This document shows, in pieces, positions 36,640-49,300 of a DNA stretch of 64,000 nucleotides. The position numbers were made by a program, and so were the translations under genes. Below the pieces are notes generated by a model. That model was not told the DNA's origin. It worked only from the letters and a program-made list of their open reading frames with translations, and did no database searches. How positions within the stretch are numbered: the first letter of the stretch is position 1; every line of letters begins with the position of its first letter. This DNA comes from Plantago major. Its lineage: Eukaryota > Streptophyta > Magnoliopsida > Lamiales > Plantaginaceae. The DNA is taken from the NCBI GenBank assembly GCA_026545765.1, contig CM048844.1, positions 68,590,035-68,654,034 on the forward strand, read 5' to 3'.

Positions 36640-36780
36640 TAATGTAACTAATTCCATAATATTACACTATTTAATTTTATCTTATTTCATAAATCATATT
36701 TTATATTAACAAATAAAACAATTTATATAATTAATAATAGTATTCAAGATTGGTGTTTATGAATTTGTCGTGTTAAGTGT
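36640..36780 (+). repeat. Partial unit of the ~300-bp repeat family
   Basis: Contains AACTAATTCCATAATATTAC, TTATCTTATTTCATAAAT and the landmark CAAGATTGGTGTTTATGAAT with TTGTCGTGTTAAG, as in 6900-7010. It lies immediately before the gag start of the inner Copia. Confidence 0.5.
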
Positions 36781-39700
36781 GCAGTTATGTCTCTGAGTGA
36801 TGCACCCGTTCTCAAACTAGAAAACTATGATAAATGGAAAAATAACATGATGCTCCACCTAGAAGCCATAAGTGACGAAATGATCGACGTGATAAAGAAT
36901 GGCCTAATAGTCATTAAACAACTCAAGCAAGTCATGGAGGTTTCTAATGGTAGAGACAGAGATCAAAGCGATGGGTCTTCACATACAGATGCATCAACTA
37001 GTGGGAGACCTACTAGTCAAGTTATTTACGAGCCAAAGCCCAGAGAACTCTGGACATCGGAAGATGCCAAGAGAAATCGTCTGGATGGTCAAGCTCGTAA
37101 TATCATCATCAGATCGACACCTGAGCACATACAGTGTAAACTGTGGGGGTACTAAAACGGCAAAAGTTGCCTGGCAACTGATTGAAGAAATCTGTGCCGG
37201 AATTGAGAAAACCAAGGAAAACAAGTTCGAAGTTCTCAAATTGAAATTCCAAAATTTCAAACAAGGTCCCACTGAAACTCTGGAAGAACTTGATTTCAGA
37301 TTTACCACTCTCATGAGCGATATGGCTGCACTTGGTGAAAGCAACAAATATTCCCAATCAGAAAAGATTAAGACTATTGTCAGAAGTCTTAATCACAACT
37401 GGGAGCACACTAAATTCTTCTATTTCAATCAAGGAATGCCAAATATCACTCCAGTGGAACTTTTCTCTCACCTTGCCATTGTTGATTATGAAACAACTCA
37501 AAGAGAACAAACAACTGAAAAGTTGCAGAATGTTGCTCTAATTACTCAAGGAACTTCTGAAAAGAAGAAAAGCAAGGAAGAGACTGAGGATGCGCTTGCT
37601 GTAAAGCAAATGGGCAAATATGTCAGTCGAGAAATTGATAGAAGAAAAGCCAAAGAGAAGCTGAAAAAGCATCTAGGCTCAAACTATCACCAGTACAAAA
37701 ATATGCAAAGCTCTTGAACAAGCCCATTTCGTAAAGCATCAAGTATTGAGGAAGCAGAAATTGAAAACGATATCTGTTTCTATTGTCAGAAACCTGGTCA
37801 CTTCAAGAAAGATTGTCCTGCCTTCAACAAACTAAAGACAGGTGACAAGAAAGATAGAAGAATCTTCAAAAGAAGCCAGAAGGCTTTACTAACTGAAGAA
37901 AGAAAGAAAATCCAAACTCAACTGGATGCTCTAGACATTGAGATGATTACGAAGATGATTCAGATGACTCAACTTTACCATCACCAGAATTATGTGGAGT
38001 CACTCACGATATAATCGACTTCGGCCTTAAGAAGAATGAAATGTGTGGAGTTGCTGAGATTGACAGTCCAGACATCTCCAACATTGAAATATGTCTTATG
38101 GCTGATGAGGTAACACATACTTATGAAAGTGATGAAGAAGAAATAAAAGATCTGGAAAATATCAGAAAAGAACTTGATATCTACGAAAGAGAATTTCTAA
38201 TGATCCGAGCTAGAACCGAAAACCTTGAAGAAGAAAAGAATTTTCTTGTAAAGGAAAACTCTCTATTAGAGAAGATGTCTGAGAAAAAGGATGCTGGAAA
38301 TGCATTTCTCAAGGCTCAGATATCTGAGACTGAAAAGACACATAAAGAAGCAATGGCTAATCTTCAAAAGAAGTATGAAGATCTTCTTTCTGAGAATAAG
38401 GAACTCAAAAGGAAAGAATTATCTTTTCAATCTTATGCCAAAGCTAGTGACACTCTTACTGAAGTACAATCTTATTTAAGAGATTCTTCAGAAAAGAAAA
38501 GACTTGGGCTGAATACACAGACATAAAGTTCTACCACTCTGAATAAGAGCGAGGAAAGACGAACAATCTTCAGTGCTCAGCAAGGTGGTTACAAACAATC
38601 TATAGTATCGGTCAGAAAACAAAGATTGTTGACAAAGGAAAGGCAGTTGCGACTAAACCTTTGTGGGAAAAGCAAGTCAAAAGGAAAACTATTGGGCACG
38701 TCTCTGAAAAGAAACATGACACTGAAAAGTGTAAACACCCACAGTGCTATGTCTCTCAAAAAGGAAGAATTGCAGGTGCTGGCAAATTCTCCTATGTCAC
38801 ATTTTCCGGAAAGAAAATAGACAAACCAGAGACTAGCAAAGTTGCCGAGAAAAGATCTCAGATGGCATCAGGTGCTCGAAATGGTATTGGCTATAAAGAC
38901 ATCGGAAAACAACTTGCTCATGAATACAAACAGGAACAAGAACGATGGCTAAAAGCTAGAATTGCTCACAGCAATTATCAGAAGTGGAAGATGAGTCAAG
39001 CCACTGAAAATCTGAATGCCAGGGCTAGAAGAAATCTGGCAAGGAAAGCTAAGTTTGCTGAAAAGCAGACTCAGAAACCTGACAGGTATCTGAAAGCACC
39101 AAATGGAGCACCGAGGAACGCACCAAGGAAGAAAATAGTTGTTAATAATGATATTAATCATTCAACTAGAATTCCTCCTCATGTTCCTGTCAGACAAAAG
39201 AATGTTCCAAAGAAATTCATTCAAAAATGGATTTCTACTGGAAGATTTTTTAGTCCAGACGGTTCCAGTGTTGATATGAGAACCTAATCTCCTGTTTCCT
39301 GTTGTGTGCAGAACGCCTCTTGGACTAAGGCACAATGGCTATTTGATAGTGGATGCGGAAAGCACATGACAGGAGACAAAGCAAATCAGGTCAATTACAA
39401 AGCTTGCAACACAGGACCAGACATCAGATTTGCTAGAGGAGAATTAAATCCCTCTCTGGGATTTTGCAACGTCAAATTGGGATCATTAACAATCACTGAC
39501 GTATTACATGTTAAAGATTTGAAATACAATCTATTTAGCATGAGCCAGTTTGCAGACAAAGGTTTCACTGTGAAATTCAAAGCAAAGTACTGCAAACTTA
39601 TTGACAATGAGTCAAAGCAGACAGTCTTGGTTGCTCGGCGGAAAGGTAGTCTTTATATTGCCGATTGGGCTTCTGCTACAACTGAAGAATGTCTCATGGT

Positions 39701-42680
39701 GAGTCAATCAGGTCACACAGAAGAGCACTGGTTATGGCACAAAAGAATGAGTCACTTGAATTTCAAAACTCTGAACAAACTTGCTAAGAAAGAGGTAGTG
39801 GTTGGCCTTCCCAAAACATCTTTCAGAAAGGATGGTATCTGCCTGTCAGATGGGGAAACAATCCAAGATCTCTTTCAAGTACAAAACCAGACACTCTAGT
39901 GTTAGACCACTGCAACTTTTACATATGGATATTTTTGAATCATCTGTAACTAGTTATGCAGGAAAGAAATATGGTCTAGTTGTTGTAGATGACTTCTCAA
40001 GATTCACTTGGGTTGTCTTTCTAAAGCAAAAATTTGACGCTAGGGTGGAGATACCAAACTTGTTGAACAAGCTTGAAGTCATGAAAAATAATAAGGTATC
40101 TGCAATCAGAACAGACCATGGTACTGAGTTTGTCAACCAGTACATAAAGGAGTTTTGTACCTGCAAAGGTATACAACACCAACTTTCCTCTGTAAGAACA
40201 CCACAATGAAATGGTGTCGCAGAAAGGAAAAATAGAACCCTTAAAGAAGCAGCAAGGACAATGCTAGCTGACACTGAAATAAGTGAAGTTTATTGGGTTG
40301 AAGCTGTAAACACAGCCTGCTACAATCAGAAAAGATGTTTGATAAACAAACACCATGACAAGACACCTTATGAAATCTTGGTTGGTAGACCCCCTAATAT
40401 CAAACATCTGAAAGTGTTTGGTTGTAGATGTTTTGTTCTTAACAATGGAAAAGAGTATCTAAGAACATTTAAACCAAAGGCAGATGAAGGTGTGTTTCTT
40501 GGTTATTCTATGAATAGCAAAGCTTACAGAGTATACAACAAAAGAACAAAGAAAATTGAAGAATCAGTTCATGTTGTATTCTATGAAGGAAGCAAGAAAA
40601 CACCACTTACTGATGAACTCTCAGAAAGGTTCAAGGAACTAATGATAAAGGATTCTGAAGAAGAAACCTCATAAAGCAAAAACATCATTGTGGAAAGAGA
40701 GGATGACTCTGACGAAGAAAAGCATGAAATGCCTAGTAACAACCAGATGACTCTCAGACATGATGAAGAATTTCCTATAAGATTTCCAGAAATGGAACAG
40801 GTTACTGAGAACCTTCATCATGAAGAGGTATCTGAAAATGAGACTGCTGAAATGCAAGTTCCAAATATCTCTAACACTGAAAAAGTGTCAGATATACATG
40901 GCATTTCCCATGTGTCAGATATCTCAGATACTGAAAAGTATCAAATCATAATCTTAGTGATTCACATTCAAATCAGTTGGATATTAATCCTACTAGCACT
41001 AAACCTATGATGAGATGGATCAAAGATCATCCTTCAAAAGATGTAATTGGACCAATTAATCAAGGTGTTAGGACTAGGAGAGCAATAGCTGAAAATGGTA
41101 ATTCTCTCTTTGGATGTTTCATCTCAAATATTGAACCTAAAACAATAGAAGAAGCATTAAGAGACCAAGACTGGATCTCTGCAATGCAAGAAGAGTTAGA
41201 TCAATTTGAGAGAAACAAAGTCTGGAAACTAGTTCCATTTGTAGAAGGAATATCTGTGATTGGAACAAAGTGGGTTTTCAGAAACAAAATGAATGAGTCT
41301 GGTGAAATAACCAGAAACAAAGCAAGATTGGTTGCCAAGGGATTCACCCAGACTGAAGGTCTAGATTTTGATGAGTCATATGCACCAGTTGCCAGATTGG
41401 ATGCAATAAGACTTTTTCTAGCCTTTGCAGCTCATAAAGATTTTAAAGTTTATGAGATGGATGTCAAGAGTGCATTCCTGAATGGTGAACTTGCTGAGGA
41501 AGTCTATGTTGAGCAATCACCTGGCTTTGAAGTTTCTGCAGAAAGTAGAATGGTCTATAAGTTACAGAAAGCTCTGTATGGGCTGAAACAAGCTCCAAGA
41601 GCATGGTATGACACTCTGGCCAAATACCTTCTGGAAAGTGATTTCAAGAAAGGTGAAGTTGATAAAACTTTATTCATTTTAAATCATGATGGGAAACTAC
41701 TCTTAGTTCAAGTATATGTTGATGACATTATATTTGGATCTAAGGACAAGCAACTTTGTGATGACTTTGCAAATCTTATGAAAAGCAAGTTTGAGATGAG
41801 CATGATGGGAGAATTGAACTATTTCGTAGGATTGCAAGTCAAGCAACTCAATAATGGAATATTCATTAGTCAGACAAAGTATGCAAAAGACATGCTCACA
41901 AAGTTCAATCTTAAGCCTTCTGAAAAGAATGCTAAGATACCCATGAGCATAGGAACCAAGATGACCTATACTGAATCAGACAAGAGTGTTGAAGAACATA
42001 AGTATATGAAATTGATAGATTCACTACTTTACCTTACTGCAAGTAGACCTGATATTCAATATGCAGTTGGAGTGTGTGCTAGATTTCAGACAAATCTAAT
42101 GCAATCACACTACAACATTGCTATGAAAATATTAAAGATGTAAAAGGTACAGTAGATGTAGGTTTGTGATATCCTAAAGAAAGCAGATTGAGTTTAGCTA
42201 GTTACTCAGATGCTGATTATGCTGGATCAATGCTTGATAGGAAAAGTACCTCAGGAACTTGTCAATTTCTGGGAGCTAGAATTATCTCATGGTTTAGCAA
42301 GAAGCAAAACTCAATTGCAACTTCTACCACAGAGGCTGAATATATTGCTGCTGGTTGTTGTGCAACACAAATTTTGTGGATTCAACAACTTAAAGACTTT
42401 GGACTCAATGAAGAGAAAACTCCCATTTTCTGTGACAACACAAGTGCTATTACAATCACACAGAATCCTAAGTTTCATGCCAGAACAAAGCACATTGATG
42501 TTAGACACCACTTCATCAGAGACCATGTTGAAAAAGGCAATATAGAGATACTCAAGATTGGCACTGAAGACCAACTTGCAGATATCTTCACTAAGCCACT
42601 ACAAGAAAGTAGATTCTTAGCCTTAAGACACAGTCTTGGACTAATGGAGCTACAAATGAACTGAAAGAGTTCAGATATCT

Positions 42681-42800
42681 GGAATGGTTATCCAGAGAAG
42701 AGAAATCTGGAACGGGTATCCAGAGAAGAGAAATCTGGAACGGGTATCCAGAGAAGAGAAATCTGGAACGGGTATCCAGAAAAGAAGAATCTGGAATAAG
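42681..42800 (+). repeat. 28-bp tandem repeat, about four units
   Basis: The unit GGAACGGGTATCCAGAGAAG followed by AGAAATCT repeats three times almost perfectly, with diverged units on each side (GGAATGGTTATCCAGAG before, GGAATAAGTACCCAGA after). It lies just after the RNase H end of the inner Copia, before its extra ORF. Confidence 0.85.
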
Positions 42801-43518
42801 TACCCAGAAACCAAAGGCTAAAGGGTAAAATGGCTGTTTAAAGATTTCCTAAACAGGTATTCAGATATCTAGATCACTCACTGATGGGGAACACAAAAGA
42901 GAATAGTACAACTATCTGCAGTCAACTACTCTCTTGAAATTTGTGTTATTTCTATCTTTGTGTAAAACTTGGACGAATACTAAGTATAATATAGACTCAG
43001 ATGCAAACAGTGATCTTAGTCACACAGAGAAACATGATTCAGATGGCTACTAGCCAAAGTTCATTAAATGGGCACAATTACATTTGTTGATTGTGATCAT
43101 TGCTGAAGAAGCAATGGTGACCCATGATGAAATTGAGTGATTGATTTATACAGCAGAGAATAATTCTCAGAAAATAGTGGACTGTTGAAATTCCGACAGG
43201 GCCCACTACGCATTTAATGCCGAATAAGCTTTTTACTCACGTCTGCCTGCAATTCACAGATACTTACACACAAAATCAATTTGTATGTATATGTCTGTTG
43301 AAATTTAACTTGCTATATATATATGTGGGATTTTGACAAAAGAAATCACTTTCGCCTAATCCAAAATACAGACTTACACAAGAATAGCAAAATCACTCTC
43401 TTGATTCTCTGCAAATCTCTTCAACTTCTGCAAATCTCAATTAGTTTTTATGCAAGGAATTACTAATCCCTAAACCAAATCTCTCTCAATCACCAAATTT
43501 CTTACACTATATAAAGAG

Positions 43519-46341
43519 ATGGCTCCTAAACGTTCATCTGCACAGAAATCCCAATCTTCTACTGGTACTGCTAAAAAGCAAGCACCAGAGTTGGTTATTG
43601 TGAACAACCGATTGGTAGGAGATTTCAATCCCGATCATTGAACTTCAAATCACCGGATGATTTGGGGTGGTTCCATGATTGAGGAATACCTGACGGCTGC
43701 AGTTGAGAACCAAGCCGAAAGAAAACTGATTCTTGACATGCTTCAAAAGGCACAAATCAAGGGCTTTCTATCTGCTCTTCCTAGTGGAATATCTTCACTA
43801 GATTTGTTAGAATTCTACAATAATTTCAGGATTGTATCCTGTGTTTCTAAAGGCACTGCAATAGTGTCCATAAAAACTTCAGTCCAAGGAAAGGAAATCC
43901 TTCTGGACTTAACAAGTTTCTGCAAGTTGTTTGATCTTCAAAATCTTGGAAAGGATTTTGAAATAAACACCAAGGATGACGATCTCCTTGAAGGTGTGAA
44001 ACAGCTGTACAGTGATGTGTGTGATTTTGAAAAATCAGATACACCCACTGACATCAGAACTAGACATCTACTGGTTCACTGGGATGTACTGGCTTGCATT
44101 CTTCACAGATGCTTTGATGGTCTACAAGGAGGTGCTGACCAGATAAGCCAAGAACGTTGGATAATGATTTTCTTGTTGAATCAACAAGACAAAAGGCTGG
44201 AAAACCTTTTAACTGGGGAAAGTACGCCTTTATGAAGTTTGTGAAGAAGATTCAAGGCTTTGAGCCTAATATCGCTAAGGGACTTGCTGCGGTAAACTAT
44301 GGTCTAAAGATATGCTACTTGCTGGAAAAGCTTGGCATTGAGCTCAGAGAGAAGGCTGATATAGCCAACAGTAACCTGCTCTACAAATATGAGTATACAA
44401 ACATGATGAAAAAGGTTGCTGGATCTCAGAAAGGTTCCAAGAAGCGAAAGAATGAAGAGGTATCCAAGGGAAAAGTTGCGACTAAGAAGCCCAGAACTTC
44501 ACGAAAGAAGTCTGCTGGCAAATCAGAAGGCACACCCATTGAGGTTGTCGATTCCAAAATACCTGCAGTCATTGGAGATGAACTCATAAATGCAGACGAA
44601 CTCATCAATGCTGCAAAAGAGGCAGCAACTAATGAACATGTAGACTCAACAAGAGAAAGTGCGTTTATAAATGTTAAGACATTACAGAAAGCCTTGCTGA
44701 TGAACTTATAAATGCTGCCAACAATAGTGAAAGACACCAGGCCCTATCTGCAGAAACCGCAGGATTATGGACCAATCAGTTCCTAATGCTGATGAGAGCT
44801 CTGACGAGGAAGATGATGAACTAGTCATCTCTCAAGTCCTAGAAAGATAAAAAGGGCTAAGGTTACTGAAATAGTAACTGGTGTTGAGGTATCTGAAGAA
44901 GAACCCACACCACAGGTTGCTGAACAAGCACCTATAGCAAAGGTTGTTGGTGCAAACCCGCCATCAGGAAAAGTTTCGTTTGAACAACTTCAAGAAGCCC
45001 TTATGAGTGGTGACTTAGTGTTGGCAGATGCTGATGACAATGCCACACTTGAAAATCTGGAAGAGCCATCAACTGTTCATTCTTCAGATTCCTTTATAAG
45101 ACTTAGTCAGCCAACAATGACTAAGGGGGAAGGATTGTACAAATCTGGACCTCAAAGTCAGGGGGGGATGGGAAGAAGGAGAAGGAAATAAGAAGAAATC
45201 TAGAGCTGGTGCTGCTCAGAAAGGAAGAAGAAACAAGAAAACTTCCCAGCCACCACTCAGAATAAATGAGCCCTCCTCAAGTCAAGCTGCTTTTCAAATA
45301 GTAGCTACTTCCCGAAAACCTACTGAAGGAACTTCAATGATAACAAGGGCCATGGCACAGAAACATCTAAGGAGTACCAAGGCTCCAAGGAGAAGACAAG
45401 TTAAATGGATTGATGAATCTTCTGAAGAAGAAGAAGGTCAAATCAAATCCCTGGGCAATGAAGAAGGCTGTAAAACTCTCACAAGATTTAATCTTGTTGA
45501 TGATGAAGAGACTGATGAAGATGAAGCTCCTCTTCATAGAAAAAGGAAAATTGAAAGCCTAACTGAGCCCATAGCTACAAAGCCCCTAGCAGCTAAAACA
45601 CCCTCTGGAAATACCAAGTCTATCCAGGGTGGTTCTTCAAGCAATACCCCTGAAGAGAATTCAAGACAGAGAAGGAACAGACTGAGTGCTGAACAAAGAC
45701 AAAGTCAACTTCCACTCAGGCCAGAAGAAGCCAAAATTGAGTATGTGAAGAATGATAACAATTCCTCTGTCTACAGGTGCATCAATCAGAAAAATGGCTA
45801 TTGGATTCTAGAACGTAAGCATCTACTGGTAAACTCAAGTTTTCCAGAACCAATCCATAAACAGCTCATGGCATGGAGAAAAGACAAGCCAATCTTGATC
45901 AACACCAATCATATTAAAGCCTGGTTGGATTTTGAAGTTATCAAGAGGATAAAAGCTATGAGGAAGGACCTTTCTGATGAATGTCCTTATGGAAAGCCAG
46001 ATGATGTACACAGAATTCTCAATGTCACAGGAACAAGCACAAGAGCAAGACTTGCTGTGGAACCCTATGAGTCGTTCTACTTAACTGAAAATCAATACAA
46101 GGGTGACATCAGATATCTGAAGATTATCTATGAATACTTCAAGCTATCAGATATCAGAATAGAGCATGTCTGGAAGTGGGGGAAGTATCTGTGGGTCAAG
46201 CATTTTGTCAAGAAAAATCCTACCAAAACCTACAAAGAGGTCTGTGATTTTGCCAGAGACACAAAGATGATAGTCAGAACACTTCTCTATGATTATTCTG
46301 ATGACATCAAAAGGTTTGGTGATAGGAAATTTGCAGATTGA
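43519..46341 (+). pseudogene. Extra ORF region of the inner Copia, downstream of pol
   Basis: A region of about 2.8 kb after the polymerase genes, starting at an ATG (43519) that reads MAPKRSSAQKSQSSTG. It has a folded-looking N-terminal half (with MIEEYLTAAVENQAERKL and ALPSGISSLDLLEFYNNF), then a strongly basic stretch near 44430-44520 (KKRKNEEVSK and similar, possibly nuclear-targeting), acidic and Ser/Glu-rich low-complexity segments, and a C-terminal domain (about 45730-46330) with YRCINQKNGYWILERKHLL and WKWGKYLWVKHFV. SIRE-type Copia elements are known to carry an additional ORF here, sometimes called envelope-like, but I see no clear signal peptide or membrane helix. Function unknown. 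It is broken at a few places and treated as a fossil. Confidence 0.6.
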
Positions 46342-49300
46342 TCCATAGAACTACTGTTGAAGACTTGAAGATTTGAAGACTAGTCTATTAGGATGTTTAC
46401 TTGGAGCTTGGTTACTCTTGTTGTCCTAATTTACTATGTATTTTTGTTGTATCTTGCTGACTGAGCTAAAACTGTTTTATGTACCAAAGTTATCTGTAAA
46501 CTTTCTTTGTAACATATCTGATGAACTTACTCTCAGATATCATTCTATAAAATTCTATAAAAGATAACTTGTCAGCAAAGATCACACCTTGTGATTTGGT
46601 TGATGTTTACTTTCTGCACTTAATTGTATGATTTGAAAGATCTTAAGAATGATTAAGTGATGGATTGTTTCCTCATCCAGATTTGTAATAGGACAGATAG
46701 TCATCGTTGACTGATCAAAAAGGGGGAAATTTGTTAGAAATTTGTTAAGAATATCTGTTTAGATTTTGATCAGCAACCTTATGACTTATCTTAGTTCAGA
46801 AAGGTGATTAGTACTCTTGGTTCACTTGAACATTGTAAAAGAGGAAACTCACTAAGTATGATAGTCTAGCTAATCTTGTATAAGATGTTAGATCTGAAAA
46901 TGTAATTTTTATTTTATGAAGAGAAGACCAAGAAGAAGACATCCAGCAGAACAAGTTCAACGACTTTGAAGATTTGAAGACTGCACAAGATTACAGAAAT
47001 GTTTTTCCAGATACCTTGAACAGATATCTTGAAGACTCAATTGGTTTTATGTAAACTATGTTTCAAGTGATATCTGAGAACTGAAAGGTTTCTAAAAACA
47101 AGGAAAGTGCCTACAGATATCTGCACTCAGATACCTTGGACTTAAACTATGTTTCTGAAAAAGAAATATATATTGCAACAAAGTTGTTTCAATAAAGTGG
47201 TATCTGAAGTTGAAGAAAAGGACGTGCAAAGCCTCAGAGAAATCTGATAAATGAAGGTCTCTGATACAATGCATAGTTCCGTTGGCACTACAGAACAAAG
47301 TATAGTACAATGCATTAAATGCGCGGACAAAAATGTCTGAACAAAACTGTAGCTTGTGACGAAGAAGACAAACCTGCTACAGTACTATACACAGATATCG
47401 ATAGTTTGAATTTGATTTAAGCCTAACGGATACTATTCAAACGGCACTCAAATTCATCTATAAATATCAACACTTAGACTGCTTGAGAAGACATTAGACA
47501 CTGAACATCTTAGATCACTGAACTTATTGAATACTCTCTCAAGCAAACTACTTATCTTCAAGCTTTCTGTTGCGAATAAAGCTTTTGATGCTAAGTAGCA
47601 CTAAAAGTTCTAAGTGTCCTGATCCTAAACAAGCACTGCTATTTGTGAAAGAGTTGAATTAAAAGATCAAGTATCTGAGATTCATTCTCTTGAACAAATT
47701 GTCATAGACTTGGGTCAGTAAAAAGAACAAGATACCATACATTGAAAAGTGTATTAAGTATACTTGATTCACATAACTATCTGATTAACTGAATAAGTTA
47801 ATAAAGAAGCTCATCTGACAAACAAACCAAAAACCAACACCATAACTGGCGTGGAGTACATGAAGTACTTAGTTTGGAAAATCAGGGAATAACTCCAAGG
47901 TTATCGGAGTAGAGGAAGTACTTGATTTGGGAAACTAAGGAATAACTCCAAGGTTATTGAGCATAGGAAGTACTTAGCTTGGGAAGCTAAGGAACAGCTC
48001 AAAAAGGTTTCTGAGTACAGGAAGTACTTGGATGTGAAAGCCGGGGAACAACTCAGGGGGAACATTTGGTTGGGAACCATTTGTTTAGGAATCTTAGAAT
48101 AGGATTATTGTAAGGTGAACTCAATTATCTATTCTAGTGAATTCTAGGTTTTTGGAAGACCGAAGTGGATTAGTTGGAGGATTATGCCACCTCCAGATAC
48201 CACTATACTTGCTGTGTCATTTACCTTTCTGTATTTACATTTCAGCAAAGCACACACACACTCACTTATTGTTTCTGCACTTATCTATCTTAAAGTCTTC
48301 CGCGCTCTGAATTTAAGTATTAGAAACCTTCAGGTTTCTGAGAAACTGTGTTTATCGACTAAAGTTTTAAAAGACTATTCACCCCCCCCTCTAGTCTTTT
48401 ACTTTGCCGTTATCTGGACCAACACTAATGTCTATGTGTTTTGTGCGTGAGTGCTGAACAAGGTTCTTAGAGATATTTATGGCACTAAGGTTATCACAGA
48501 ACATCAACATGGTATCACTTTGTAGACCGTAGTCATGCAGCATATTTTCAACCATACCAGTTGAGTCACACAACTCCCAGCTGCTACATATTCAGATTCT
48601 GCAGTTGAGAGTAACACACAGTTCTTTTCTTGCTATACCAAGACACTAAATTAGAACCAAGATAAAAGCAACATCCACTGGTGGATTTTCTATCATCTAG
48701 ATCACCAGCCCAATCAGAATCACTAAATCCCACTAGATTATTATTTGTATCACATGCATACCATAATCCAAGATTAACAGTTCCTGATATATATATATAT
48801 ATCTGAGTATTCTTTTAACAGCAGTCAGGTGTGGAATTTTAGGGTTAGACTGATACCTGACACACACACACACACACACACACACAAAACATGATGTCAG
48901 GTATGTTGGCTGATAGATACAGAAGGCTGTCAGTCATTGATCTGTACAATGTTGGGTCAACACCCTCTCCAACATCGATTTTGCTCAGCTTTACAGGGGT
49001 AGACATAGGAGTACTGCACGGCTTAGAGTTCTCCAGACCAAACTTTTTTATCAGATTCCTGGTATATTTCTCTTGAGACAAAAAGAGACCATCACTTTGC
49101 TGCTGAATCTAGAAACCAAGAAAGTAACTTAATTCTCCTATCGTGCTCATCTCAAGGGTATCTGTCATAGTTTGCACAAACTGATCTGCCATGGAAAGAT
49201 TAGTCAAGTCAAGCACCATATCATCTTCTTTTGCAAGATTGCATTTGTGGGGATCAGCCACCACATAACAATTATCTGTTGACTTGATACTTGCCATGAC

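Larger units (their letters stand above)
31924..48424 (+). mobile_element. Large Copia LTR retrotransposon (SIRE-like) nested in the outer Copia
   Basis: LTRs at 31924-33634 (1711 bp) and 46732-48424 (1693 bp), starting TGTTAGAAATTT and ending CTGGACCAACA, with target duplication CTAAT (31919-31923, 48425-48429). The primer-binding site TGGTATCAGAGC is at 33637-33648. TATA boxes (TATAAATA) are at 32663 and 47459. Parts: gag about 36787-39290 with CCHC knuckle (CFYCQKPGHFKKDC) near 37770 and a coiled coil (about 38100-38430); protease (WLFDSGCGKHMTG) near 39340; integrase about 39720-40350; reverse transcriptase about 41130-42110; RNase H about 42190-42610; a 28-bp tandem repeat; and a long extra ORF region (43519-46341). 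The LTRs differ at roughly 2 percent, suggesting about one million years. About ten breaks are visible. The leader between 33650 and 36786 holds other insertions. SIRE-like assignment rests on size, coiled-coil gag and the extra ORF. Confidence 0.88.

Noticed and set aside
42681-42800. CRISPR-like array
   Set aside because: Repeats are contiguous with no spacers and lie inside a plant retrotransposon.
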